Origin: Mangifera indica
Lineage: Eukaryota; Streptophyta; Magnoliopsida; Sapindales; Anacardiaceae
Direction of reading: 5' to 3'
DNA: 64,000 nucleotides
Assembly: GCF_011075055.1 (NCBI RefSeq)
Contig: NC_058146.1
Location: 11,333,820 to 11,397,819, forward strand
The translations under genes were made by a program, and so were the position numbers. Positions 35,024 through 47,600 of the stretch are shown here, piece after piece. Position 1 is the stretch's first letter; each line of letters begins with the position of its first letter. Under the pieces are notes generated by a model. The model searched no databases. It was given only the letters and a program-made list of their open reading frames with translations, and had not been told where the DNA came from.

Positions 35024-38000
35024 CTGCATTACCATCACGTTCCAAGAAACCAAATTGAAACAAAGTTGAGCTCAACATATGAAATGTTAATGAATACATG
35101 GTGTCTATATATAATGAACCTACAAAATTTATGAAAACAAAATCCAACCATGAAGTGATTTTGGTTAAACAAGCACAATTTCTGAAGCCTGATTGATCAA
35201 CATGAAACCAGAAAGATTTGTAGATAAGCTTGAGGGGAGAAGCAGAGTGGCAGCAGCTAACACATGCAATTATTTATTGCATTCAATTAATATTTACTTC
35301 TAACTAATTAAGTTAATTCTATGTTTTCTTTTTAAGAAGAAAAGGAGAGAATTGAGCAAATATAAATCTGAACAAGAGAAGGTACAGAATAAAACATGTA
35401 TTTGTCCACTTATCTTTACTCGTCTGTAACAGTTTCAAAGATAAAACATGCATGTAACTTTGTCCACTTGTGCATGCTAACAAGGTCAACTGATTAAATC
35501 TTTCAGGATTGTGGAAGAGGTATTGAAATCGAATCTCACTCACACCAAGAGAGGCAGAGGTGCATATATATATATATTTTGCTAGTGGACAGATGGTCAC
35601 TACCGTATCTGTACTTCTGCTTCAGATTGAAAACAAAGAAACCTAGAATTTTGAGCATTTGAAGTTGAAAATGAAACCACATATACTGTACTAACCTGGT
35701 AGAGCTATTAGTTTCTGCTTTTGCAACAACTTCAGGCTTTTCCATGCTACTTTTGTTGGTACTACTTGTATCACTAGCATAATGCCTCTGCATTGCACTT
35801 TGTGCCAGCCGAAACAAGCTATCCCGTAGACAAAGTCTTATTCTGACATCCAACTGTAATGAAACAAGGATTTGGCATTTCCTCCAACTTCAAGCAAATT
35901 CATAAAAACAAGAAATTAGTGGGAAAAATAAGACCAACCTTAGAAATAACATCCTGAAGGCGGTAAAGCACTGTTTCCTCCACCGAATAGTTATCTAATG
36001 CCAAATAGATTGTATTGGAGTCATCTTGCTCTATTGGTGAATTAGGGTCAAAAGAAGGAAGAACGCTTAGATGTTCAACTTCAAGGTCTGTTCCCTCAAC
36101 ATGTTGGAATTGGCTTTCTTGGAACTTCTGAGACATGGAATGATCTATAGAGGAAACTTGATGACTGATTTGTTGCTGTTGTTTCTGAATAGCAAGCATC
36201 GCCTGCATTTGTTGCCGCCTCCTTAATTTTTCAATTTTTTCTTGTGGTGTCATAGCCAAAGTATTTGCTGAAGCAGCTGCTGAGTTATTAACAACTTTTG
36301 CTTTACCTGGTGAAACTTCATTACACGAAAGCAAGGGTTGGTGCGTAAGTTTACCAGACTGAATGTGCAGCAGTACAGGCATGGCAGGATATGGATTTGT
36401 AATGTTCCCATATTTAGAAGTGACAAATGAATTGGAGATTTGGTGGTACTGCAAAGTCTCAGATTTTTTAAGTTGTCTTGGCTGACTAGGGACCAATGAT
36501 GGAGAAGAAAGTAGCATTGACTGAGCCAATTGGTTCTCATACTTACCTGTTGGGTTACCAGTGGGAGACCAGATACCACAGAAATCTTGCAATAGCTCTC
36601 CTCTTTTTTCTTCTGACTTTTTCTGAATTTTCAACAGATATTTTGTCCTGTATCCCTGCAAAGATTCAGGAAAATAAAATGATACAAAGTTGCAAGTTTG
36701 GTGAAAGAAAAAACGCAAAAACCTTAGTTCGATTCATAATCTAATTACATCTTTTCCTATATACTCAATCAGACAATTATGTCATTTAGAAATACAATTA
36801 GCCAGGCCTGAAAGAATATGTGATCTGAATAAACTGAATATTCATGCAAGGTAACATTTTACTATGTTTCTGGTCCAAACCCAAAGCAATATCACATATT
36901 TCTAATCTTAATAAGAGACTACTGGAGAAGTAATTTCCAAAGGTGAGTTCTTTCAAAGAATGAAACTAGTTTTCTTTGTCAGAGCTCCTTAAGCAATATT
37001 CAATATTGAAATGCACAATTCTTGCCGAACAAAACTATGTAAGATGAAGAGCATACAACTCATAACTTCCCAACCAACTAAACCCCTATGCTATGTCCAT
37101 GAAAGGACTATACGAACTTTCAGCTGAAATTAGGATAACATCAATGTTCCATATAAAGTTTCATTTATCAATGTGCTAACAACTGAACACAATAAATAAG
37201 ACAGACAGAAGAAAAAATGTCAATGTGCTAACAACTGAACACAATAAATAAGACAGACAGAAGAAAAAATGTCATATGCATTACTAAATTCCATTAAGTT
37301 ATTTGCTAGTGTATTGGAGTTATTTAGTGAAATAGCGTGTATCCCCTATATTTCTCTATATCAGTACGCCAATAGGTTTCTATTGCCTCACTCTAACAAG
37401 CAATTAACTTCTGCCTATTGAAGATGCTATACACACACACACACACACACACACACTAAGATTAATGTTTCAATCTATAATTGTACCTTGGTTGCACAGC
37501 AAGAGATCTAATAAAACAGACCATTGCACCAAGAATCTGTTAGACTTGAATCAATAGCTAGATGCCAGTTCTGAAATTTTGGTGCCTTGAATGCTAAGCT
37601 AATGAAGAAATCAAGTTAAACATATCACATCTCTACTTTTATCTAGTAAGATTTACCTCAACAAATTATGTATTTCGTATTAAATATTTGAATAGAAACC
37701 ATACATGCCGAACCAAATTACCTGGTCCTGCAGTTGAGGATTTCCAGTCAAAGACTGGCTAGAGACTGGGCTGCAAACAATATATAATATGATAAATTTT
37801 TAATGAATTATGATATTTTAATAATCCTGGGTATTTCACTTTAGTAATTTAGATGCAATTTTATTATTCAGTTTATATTCTTTTATTGTAGATAACCCAG
37901 GATTATTCCTAGGTTCATTGTTCTTAGACTAGGCAACTTTTTCTCTTGACATAGACTCTCTATGGTGCAATTATTGTAAAAAGGTTCATCACACAATAGA

Positions 38001-41000
38001 CAAGTGTTAGAAACTTCATGGTAAACCTTCCAAGAAAGGACAATCAAAAGGGTAGAGACAAATATACGTGACAAATACTCAATAAACGACTCAAGAGGGT
38101 CCTCAAGCACATTCAAGAACAGTTGAGTTCAACAAAAAAGAGATTGAAAAATTGACAAGTTCATTGGAGTCATTAGAGTAAATAACAAGAACAAGTAGTT
38201 GTACTTTTGCCAACATAGGTATTTCTTTTTCTTCTCGTGCACTTAATATTTCATATATAATCCACCCAAATCTATGGATAGTTGACTCAGGAGCCATAGA
38301 CTATATGACCTATTTTTCTCACAAATTTGTTTCATATACGCCATGCCCAAATAATAGGAAAATAACCATTGTTGATGATTCAATAAACACCATTGTTAGT
38401 CACAGAGATGTTCATACAAATAATTATCTCACTCTAAAAAATGTACCTCATGTGCCTAGACTGTTTACAAATCTTGTATCAACAAAAAACAGTCACCAAA
38501 TATTCTAATTGCAATGTTATTTTTCATCCATCTCATTGTGAATTTCAAGAAAAGGGTAATGCAGTGTTAGCTCTATATTTTTAAGAAAGGGTATAATTCA
38601 TAAGTCATCGAGTTACTCATGTGTCAATACACCACAACAAAATGGGGTTGCTAAAAGTAAAAATGGACGCATTCTAGCTATTACAAGAGCACTTCTTTAT
38701 CAAAATAATTCTCCAAAACAATATTAGAAGCAGTTTTGAAGCCCTAAAATATTAGGTTGTGTCTTTTGTACATGTCCATTCTCAAACCAAAGGCAAACTT
38801 GACCCATGAGCCCTCATATGCACTATTTTTAAAACCGGACCGGACCGATCAGTTAAACCGGTTGAATTGAGAATCGGCTCTAAGTCTAGTCCAGTTAACA
38901 TTAAAAGTGGTTTATGCATTGACTCGGTCAAACCCGTTGAATTGGATGCACCAGTCAAAATCGGGTTTAACCAAAATTTATGGTATTTTTTGAAAATTTA
39001 ATTATTTTTAAGTAATTTGATTATTTTTTATTAGATTTGATGAATTTTTAAAGGTTTATAAAAAAAATAAGTTCAAAAATAAAATAAAATAAAGAAAAAA
39101 AATTATTTCATATCCATTGAAATATCTTTTATAGATAACAACTTGTAGAATTATGTTTTTTTTTTTTTTTGTATTATGAGATTGAGACATTTTTTTATTT
39201 TAATTGTTTCATTGAAATCAAATGATATGTTCTAATCTGCATAGGTGTAGGTATATTAATTGATTTTATTTTTTATAAATTTTTAAATAAAATCTATTTA
39301 TTATAATTTGATAATAAGTTGAACCAACTAGTTTCCTGTCGAATCAATTGACCCAGTCGAACAATAAACTAATGAGACAACCGGTTCAATTTTAAAAACA
39401 TTGCTCATATGCATATTTGTTAGTTTCTCTTCCACTTGGTTGAAAATGAACATTTTATTGTTATTTCTCCTTCAAAGGGGCATATTACCCTTGGAAGAGA
39501 AGGATCATTCATGTTTCTTCCTAAATTTCTAAATTAATTAATTCCAATCTCTAGTCCCATTATGTCCCACACATTTACTTTACCCGAGTCCGAGCCTATT
39601 AATGTAAGGGAAAATCAATCAAATATGACTTGCCCACTACAAGAGTATTCAAGGAAAAAAATGTCAGTTACTCAATCTGGGCAGAATCTAGTTCTAATTT
39701 TGAAATTGTTGAGGTAAGCACTTCTCTTTAATTTGATGAAATTGAATTGCTTGATCCAAATGATTTAGATGTTTCAATTGCATTTTAAAAGGTATTAAAA
39801 CATGCATCAAACATCTTTTATACTTTATTAGGGCTAGACTCGAGCCGAGCAGCTCGAGCTCGAGCTCGGCTCGGTCGAGCCCGAAACGAGCTGGGTTTGG
39901 CCAAGCTCGAGCTGGCTCGGTAGATTTTTTTTAAAAATTTTTTATACAAAACGACGTCGTTTTAACTAATATATATTAAAAACGATGTCGTTTTGATAAC
40001 GAAAAACGAACCGAACCGAACCGAACTCAACCCCGAAACGAGCTGGCCTTAGCTGAGCTCGAGTCGATCTCAAGCCGAACTCGAGCCGTCCATATATGAA
40101 CCGAGCCGAGCCCTATACTTTATCGTTACCTATAAACACAATTCCCATATCCAATACTTTATTCAAGGCATTAGGTGACAAGGAATGAAAAACTATCATT
40201 GTCAAGTGGGAAAAAAACTTGTAAAGGTGGCAGAACTTGGTTCTAATTCTGTAACTGTTGAGGAAACACTGCTCTTAAATTTGTTGAAATTGAATTTCTT
40301 GATCCAAATTATTTAGATATTTCTATTGTATTAGGAAAGGTATTAGAACATGCACCAACATCTTTTACATTTAATCCTTACCTATTGTTACAAAATATGT
40401 AAAATATGTATATTACCATATAAGAATAGATTATACAGATACTAAGGCTTGACTGTAGGGATTTCATTATGGTAGAACTTGATTATAAGATCATAATAAT
40501 AGGAATCAAATATTTTGTTTTCCTAATCTAGGATTCCTAATTTGTATATATACATGTATCTTTATAACAAAGAAATACGAATGAAAATGATTCCTCTTCA
40601 ATTTTGTTCATGGTATCAGAGTGAGGCTTGCCCTAGTGAGCTAATCTGTCAATTTCTTCCTGCTATAGTAGGCAAAGTCTTGAGTCACCCTTGTAGAGTG
40701 ACTATTCCATCTCTCCGCTAACGTAGGAAAAAGTGCCCCCTAATGACTGGCCATCTCCCAAAATCTAGTCATTAGAAGATCAACGCATGACCCACATGCA
40801 CCACTTCTTTCTTTGACAACATCCTTCACCGATCTCCTTTTCCAACGAGCGTAAGTTCTCACCACCAATACCAATGCACTTAAAAGACACCGACGATCAA
40901 AACCTCAGAAGCCCAACCCTGTTTGTCGTTGCACACGCCGTCACAGTCATCAAAACAATCGCCTTCGCTGATCTTTTATCCCTTTTTAGACTTTGGTCAC

Positions 41001-44000
41001 TATTTTCCAGCGACATCTCTCTCTATACAACGCATCTTTATAACTATTGCTAAAATCATTCAGTCAGGCAACTTGTTGTATCTCATATTTGGGTGTTTTT
41101 AGTGTAATTACAGTTAATAATAAACTTATAACTATGGCTGATGTGGTTCCTGTAATGTCAAAAATTATGGAACACAAGCTTCCAATTATCTAGAATGAAG
41201 TAAGACAGTTCAACTTTATCGACTAAGCCTTGAGAAGGATGATCACCTTATGCAAACGCCTCCTATAGATGATACTAGACAAACATGGTCGAGAGATGAT
41301 GTCTGATTATTCTTATAGATACGAAATTTCATTGAAAGTTAGGTAATTAGTTTAATTAATTATTGTGAATTAGTTAAAGAACTAATGGAATACCTAGATT
41401 TCTTGTATTCTAGAAGAGGGAATATTTCTTGCATATATAAAGGGTGCAAAGCGTTTTATCGTGCAGAAAAACATGATAGGACTATCACATCTTATTTTAT
41501 AGACTTTAAAAGAACTTATGAAAAACTCAATATGTTGTTACCATTTAGTCCTGATGTAAAAGTTCAACAAGCTCAGCGAAAACAGATGGCCATTATGAGT
41601 TTCCTAATTAGTCTTCCTCTTGAATAAGAAATTGCTAAATCTCAAATACTCGTTAGTCCTGAGATCTCATCTTTGCATAAGATATTTACTAGGGTACTAA
41701 TAGTGCTCTTGTTAATCGTAGTAGTGCACATGAAATTGGACATTCATATAACAAGAGTGGTAATAAAGGAGGGGGAACCAACAACTGTGATAAAGTTATT
41801 GATAGTGAAAATCAGAATTCGAGAGGGATTGTACGCTATTACTATCATGAACCAAGATATACAAAGTGCCCTTGTAAAAAATTATAGAATCGAGCCCCAA
41901 AATCTCAATCACACATTGCAACCACTAAGAATACAACCAATTTATCATCTGGAGAGACCATTATGATTTCTACAAATGAATTTGTCAAATTCTCTTAGTA
42001 CCAAGAATCACTAAAGTCTTCATCTACTCCTATCATATGTTTTTGGTACTAGAACTATTAATCCAACTCTATTAATTTCTCTGTCGTTTGTCTTAAGTCT
42101 ACCAAAATTCTCTTTCAATTTAATTTTTATGACTAAACTCACTTGTAGCCTTAATTGTTGTGTCTCATTTTTTCCTGATCATTGTTTATTTCAAGATCTT
42201 ATAACAATGCAAATTATTGGTAGAGACCCTAGACCCTAGACTCTAAACCCTAAACCCTAAACCCATACATTTTTTACATGCAAGTGTCAAGATCCATTAC
42301 TTGTTTCAGTGTTTTAACTTCATTCAAAGCACATTATCGGTTTGGACATCCTTCTCTACCTCTGTTAAAGAAACTATGTCTTCAGTTTCATCATGTATTT
42401 TCATAAGAGTGGGAATCGTGTCAGTTTGTCAAACATCATCATTTGTCTTTAGATTCTAGAGTCAATGAACAAGCTAGTTTTTCTTTTGAATTAGTTCATT
42501 CAGATGTTTAGGATCCTTGTCCTATTGTGTCCAAAACTGGATTTAAATATTTTGTTACTTTTGTTGATAATTATTCTCATATGACTTGATTTATTTAATA
42601 AAAAAAATAGTTCTAAGGCATTTTCTATATTTGTGCCTTTTGTGCTGAAATAAAAACACAATTTAATATTTCTATCTACACAATACGAAATGATAATGCC
42701 AAAGAATATTTTTTCGAATCTTTTCAAAAGTACATGATTCAAAAAGGCATTCTTCATCTTCTTGTGCTACCACCCCTTCTCAAAATGGAGAAGTCGAAAG
42801 AAAAAATAAATACCTTGAGATAGCTTGAACATTCTTATTTCAAACGCAAGTTCCTAGACAATTTTGAGCTGATGTAGTTTCCATATCTCCTATTCTGATT
42901 AAACATATGTCTTTATCTGTTTTTCAAGGTCAGACTCCTTACAGTGATCTCTTTCTAAATAAATCTCTATTTTCTATTAAACTTAGGATATTTGATAGTA
43001 CTTATTTTATTCGTGATATTCATCTCTATGTCACAAAGTTAGATCCAAAGTCTTTAAAATGTGTTTTCCTTGGTTACTTTCATCTTCAAAAAGGGTATAA
43101 GTGTTTTTGTCCTACTTTTAACCAATATCTTGTGTCAGCTGATGTTACCTTTTTAAAGTAAACTCCTTTCTTCTCTACCTCTCCCACTTATTTCATCCAG
43201 GGGGAGGACAATGATTTGTTAGTATATACTGTTACATCTTCTAGTCCTCTAAAGGTTTCTCCACCTGTTGATCCCACGCCAACTAGTTCTTTAGAGTTTT
43301 CTCTACCTGATGATTCTACACTTGCTAGGCCACCTATTACCTAGGTTTATTTCAGACGTCAACAACCTCTAAATATATTGGCTTTTGAAAAGGTAAACGC
43401 CAATGTACTTACCCTATTTCTTCTTTTGTTTCTTATAATCACTTATCCTCTTCTTCTTGTTCCTTTATTACATCTCTCGACTTTATCTCTATTCCCAAAA
43501 CTATTTATGAAACCTTATCTCATCCTAGCCGGCATGATGCTATGATGGAATGGATGAATGTCATAGATGGTAATAGTACTTGGGACGTGGTAAACCTATC
43601 TATTGGATGCCAATGGGTGTTTGCAGTTAAAGTTAATCCTGATGGATTAGTGGCTTGACTTAAAGGCACGTCTTGTTGCTAAAGGATATGTCTAAATTTA
43701 TGGAGTGGATTCTTCAGACACTTTCTCTCTTGTTACTAACTTGACATCTGTCTGTTTATTCATTTCTATGGCAACTACCTATGGTTGGCCTTTACATAAG
43801 TTAGCTATCAAGAATATCTTTTTTTATGGTGACCTTCAACAAGAAGTTTATATGGAGTGATCACCTGGGTTTGTTACTTGAAGGGAGTATAGGAAAGTTT
43901 GTCGCCTTCACAAATCCTTGTATGGTCTGAAACAAAATAGTCGTGCTTGGTTTGGAAAATTTAGCTAGGTAAGTCAAAAGTTTGACATGGTAAAAAGCAA

Positions 44001-44568
44001 GTGTGATCACTCAGTTTTAAATATGGGATTGAGTTTATGTCAAACTCCGATCTTACCAACAAATCATGATGCATTACGAAGTCCAAAACTTCAAGCTCGA
44101 TACTTTGGTGCTTTCCAAATCCAAAACACAATGTTTTTTATGTGTCTTTAGATAACTCTTATTGTCGAAATACACAATCTTTTTTATGTGTCTCTACTCA
44201 AACTAGCACAAGCTTCGATACAAGCTTTTGACACTCTACAACACATAATTTCCATTTCAAGCCGCACCCCTCAAGCCATTCTCGATCGGCGTATGGCAAA
44301 ACATCGAAATGTTACCACTGCTAAAGTCTTGGTACAATGGTAAGAATTTTTGCCACTTATGGCAGCCTAGGAATTTGCTAAGGAGATGAGGAGTCAATTT
44401 CTACAATTACCCCTTGAGAACAAGGCAATCAAAGAATAAGGTATTGATATGAATTTGAACCATTGGGCGTCCCAAACAATGTCGTCCAACAATTTTCAAA
44501 AAAGGGAACTTGTATGAAACACAATGTTTCATTAATCCCAAATGGCGGTGTTCAATAACTCAATAATT

Positions 44569-44640
<72 letters not shown>

Positions 44641-47600
44641 TAAAACGAGAGAGAGAGAGAGTTGTAAAGAAGAACTAGTGACATGGATGATAATTATGCA
44701 CAATAGTCAATTATTGTTATATAGGACCCTTGGTAACAAATTAAATTTCAACATGAAAATATATAATTCATCATCTTCTTCTTTGCATATGTGTAACTCT
44801 CTTCTCTCTCTAGCTTCTCTGATTTTTTCATTTTTCATGATTTTTGTATCAGAGTGCATCAAAAAATAGACTAGATTTAAAAGGGGATATTATTATCCAC
44901 AAATCATGGTAAAATAATATAAGTTTCACTATAAGTTCAAGTTTAAAATGACGTCGTATCCAACTTATAGTTTCAGCGGTTGGTATCATGTGATTGTGCT
45001 AAATGGAAGGTTCTGGTTTCTTCATTCTCATTTGGCCTTCTAGTTTTAGGATCCACAAAAACAAGTCCCATGTAGAGGGTTATACACTATTGTTTGGACT
45101 TGTACTTGATAGCTTAAGCCATTGGCCAAGTGATTAGTCAATATGATATCAAAGTAAAAGCTCATGAATTCAAAACCTCCAAATGTCATGAGCCAACGTC
45201 TGTATTTGGTATTGAGCTTGTTTTTGTTGAATTAAAGCTTGGCTCACACTACATGCGAGGAAGTATATTCAAGGGGTTATACTATTGTTTGGATCCTCAC
45301 ATGGAAACTTCCATTTTATCTTTTTTCTTATTATGAGATGACTTAAACATCTACGCAATATACTACATTACAATCCTGGCTTAATTTAGTATCAAAGAGA
45401 GAGAAAAAAAAGATACCTTGTTTGCAAAGCCATCCACATTTGAAACATTTTCAGCAACTACGCAAGAGTTTAATGCATTGATATTATTCCCAATATCCAA
45501 ATCACTCTACAAAAGCCAAACAAAATTGGAATTTATATTGATTCACTCATTCAAGAAATAATACAAACAAGTTCAGAACAGTTCATCTTGCTAATTGAGT
45601 TTACCTGCTCCCTCACTTTGAGCTTACTTTTACTACCACAATATTCTACATGATCCAGGATGGCATGAGCACTCTGCAGACTTTCAACAGGATTACTCAA
45701 TTTTCCATGGCGAAGGGTCAATGACTGATCCTCTTCCAGCTCAAATTCTGATTTAACTTCCACTAGGTCAGATGAATTCTTCAGTGCTCCTAACTCCAAA
45801 CTTGGAGAGTCTGCTACTAGGGGGAAAGATTTTGCTGGGCTGTCAGTTACAACTTTAGGAGAAGGCCATAAATCATCACCACTACCCAAATTTACTCGGC
45901 TAAACATTGGGTCATCATTGCTGCAAAATCATCACTTGTAAGGATATTGAGTTAGATGGATACCATTACAATATTAAAGCATAAATGGGGAAACAATAAA
46001 GAAAAGAATAAATTGAGCCCAAATATAATGATGCAGGACATCTTGAAGGTCCTGAAATCTTTTTAGTTGTAGACTCAAAACCTTACTATTTATTTAACAC
46101 TTTTAGAGATTTTTCTTTTTCTAGAATTTTGTGATTTGCTTCTTTATTCTCGGATTTTATAATTTTTTGCTTCTCATAGCAGTCTTCTTGCTACATTGAA
46201 TAAGGGAAAAACTTTCTTACTTGGATTGATCCTATCTATTCGATATAAATTTATGTTCAATATTGTCGATTCAATTTACTAGTTAACTATTGGCCTTAGA
46301 GTATCACCACATCCCTTTAGAGTTCCTTGGATAGATAAAACCTCTCTACCAATGACTCAAGGGTGTTTAGTTCCTCTCAGACTAGTATCCTACTCCTAAG
46401 ATATCATTATAATGTTCTCATGGATATTTTCTACATCTTTTTTAAAGCTAAACATGCGCATTAGGATCATGATTTAAAGAATTTTGAAAGAGATGATATT
46501 TATTAATAGTTTGCCCAAGGTGATAAGCATTGCCTTGAGGTTTGTCAAACCTTCAATTGATTTTACAGACCCCACCAATTCCTGTAAGGAAAAACCAAAA
46601 TCTAAGCCCACACCTTCAGTGTCAGATAAAGACAGCATTTATATTTTATTCCTAAACGATTTGCATGTGCAACTAAATGCTGTGTGTGATTTGATGTTCA
46701 AGAATAATCCATAGGATTCGTTAGAGCCTAGTTAAACCATTCCCTTGAGTTGAATTAATTGTTGGGAGAATTCAGGGTTGTAAAACCTGAAGGGTTACAT
46801 GATGAGCAACCACCTTAGAGAGAAATTAAACATGATAGTGACTCAGTTCCAAAGTTTCAACTCACTAACCTAACCACTCTAGGATATCCCAAAGAGAGAG
46901 CTGAGTTGAATAGACAAATAAAGATTTTAAAAGATTAAGTTTTCATTTCCCATAGTCTAAGTGCTTACTCAATTCTTATATTACTGAAACCTAAGACGGA
47001 TATCTCTAGGAAAATGTGTTTTGATAATCAACAAACAAATAAAATCATTGTCAAGTATAAGATTCACCTGATTGTTAAATATATCAGTGATGAAAAGACT
47101 GATTCCACAACTATCATGTTATTGTGGGGAGTTACTAATAACTAGAAAATTAGGGTCCAACTATTGGTGAATTAAGAAACCTTAATCACTATTACCTGTT
47201 GGTTTGTATTAATTAAAAAAATTAGTTTAAACTTATGTACTTCAATTTTTGCAATACCAATTTTGTTGTATTTTCGTTAAAAGTTATTCCTATCAACTAG
47301 GTTAATAATTACCTTAATTTAGAATTTAATTAGGTTTCAAATAATTACTAATCACCATCAGTTCAAATCACAGACCACTAGAATGATACAACAAGAAGTT
47401 TTGTGAGCTTCTGAATTTTATTTAAAACTGCATATACATTTTATGCTTTTCCACTACTAGATAAAGTTTTTGGGTTGATTTCTCTAAAATTTTAATAGAG
47501 GCGGGCATATTCTTTGGGGGGATATTAATTAAAATAGGCAAACATTTTTCCATGTATATCTTTTTAGGCCAACTTTTGTGGCATTTACTTTTCTAAGCAA

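Larger units (their letters stand above)
38280..40385 (+). mobile_element. Copia fragment B in LNK2 intron 5
   Basis: Plus strand, antisense to LNK2. The protease start reads ESTIVDSGAI-like text near 38275-38300, then 38305-38508 is open with [20 protein letters not shown] and [18 protein letters not shown]. An integrase end piece near 38610-38800 shows [20 protein letters not shown]. Text after both MITEs (VSFSS, PLEE, IYFTR) continues the segment that follows integrase. It lacks LTRs and most of integrase and RT. Two MITEs inserted into it. Confidence 0.75.
40386..44018 (+). mobile_element. Copia element C in LNK2 intron 5, 3' end lost
   Basis: Starts with a probable 225-bp LTR (40386-40610), an initiator Met-tRNA primer site at 40611-40622, then gag, knuckle, protease end, integrase and RT in order up to [14 protein letters not shown] near 43975. 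The RNase H and 3' LTR are absent; chromovirus sequence takes over at about 44019. Stops and indels are common. Confidence 0.82.

Noticed and set aside
35319..35600. 93-codon minus frame between exons 8 and 9
   Set aside because: Lies in intron 8; no conserved motif and phase-consistent splicing removes it.
36496..36744. Plus-strand 82-codon frame within LNK2 exon 7
   Set aside because: Shadow of the conserved minus-strand exon.
42227..42264. Telomeric repeats as a chromosome end
   Set aside because: Only five units, flanked on both sides by copia pol and a host gene.
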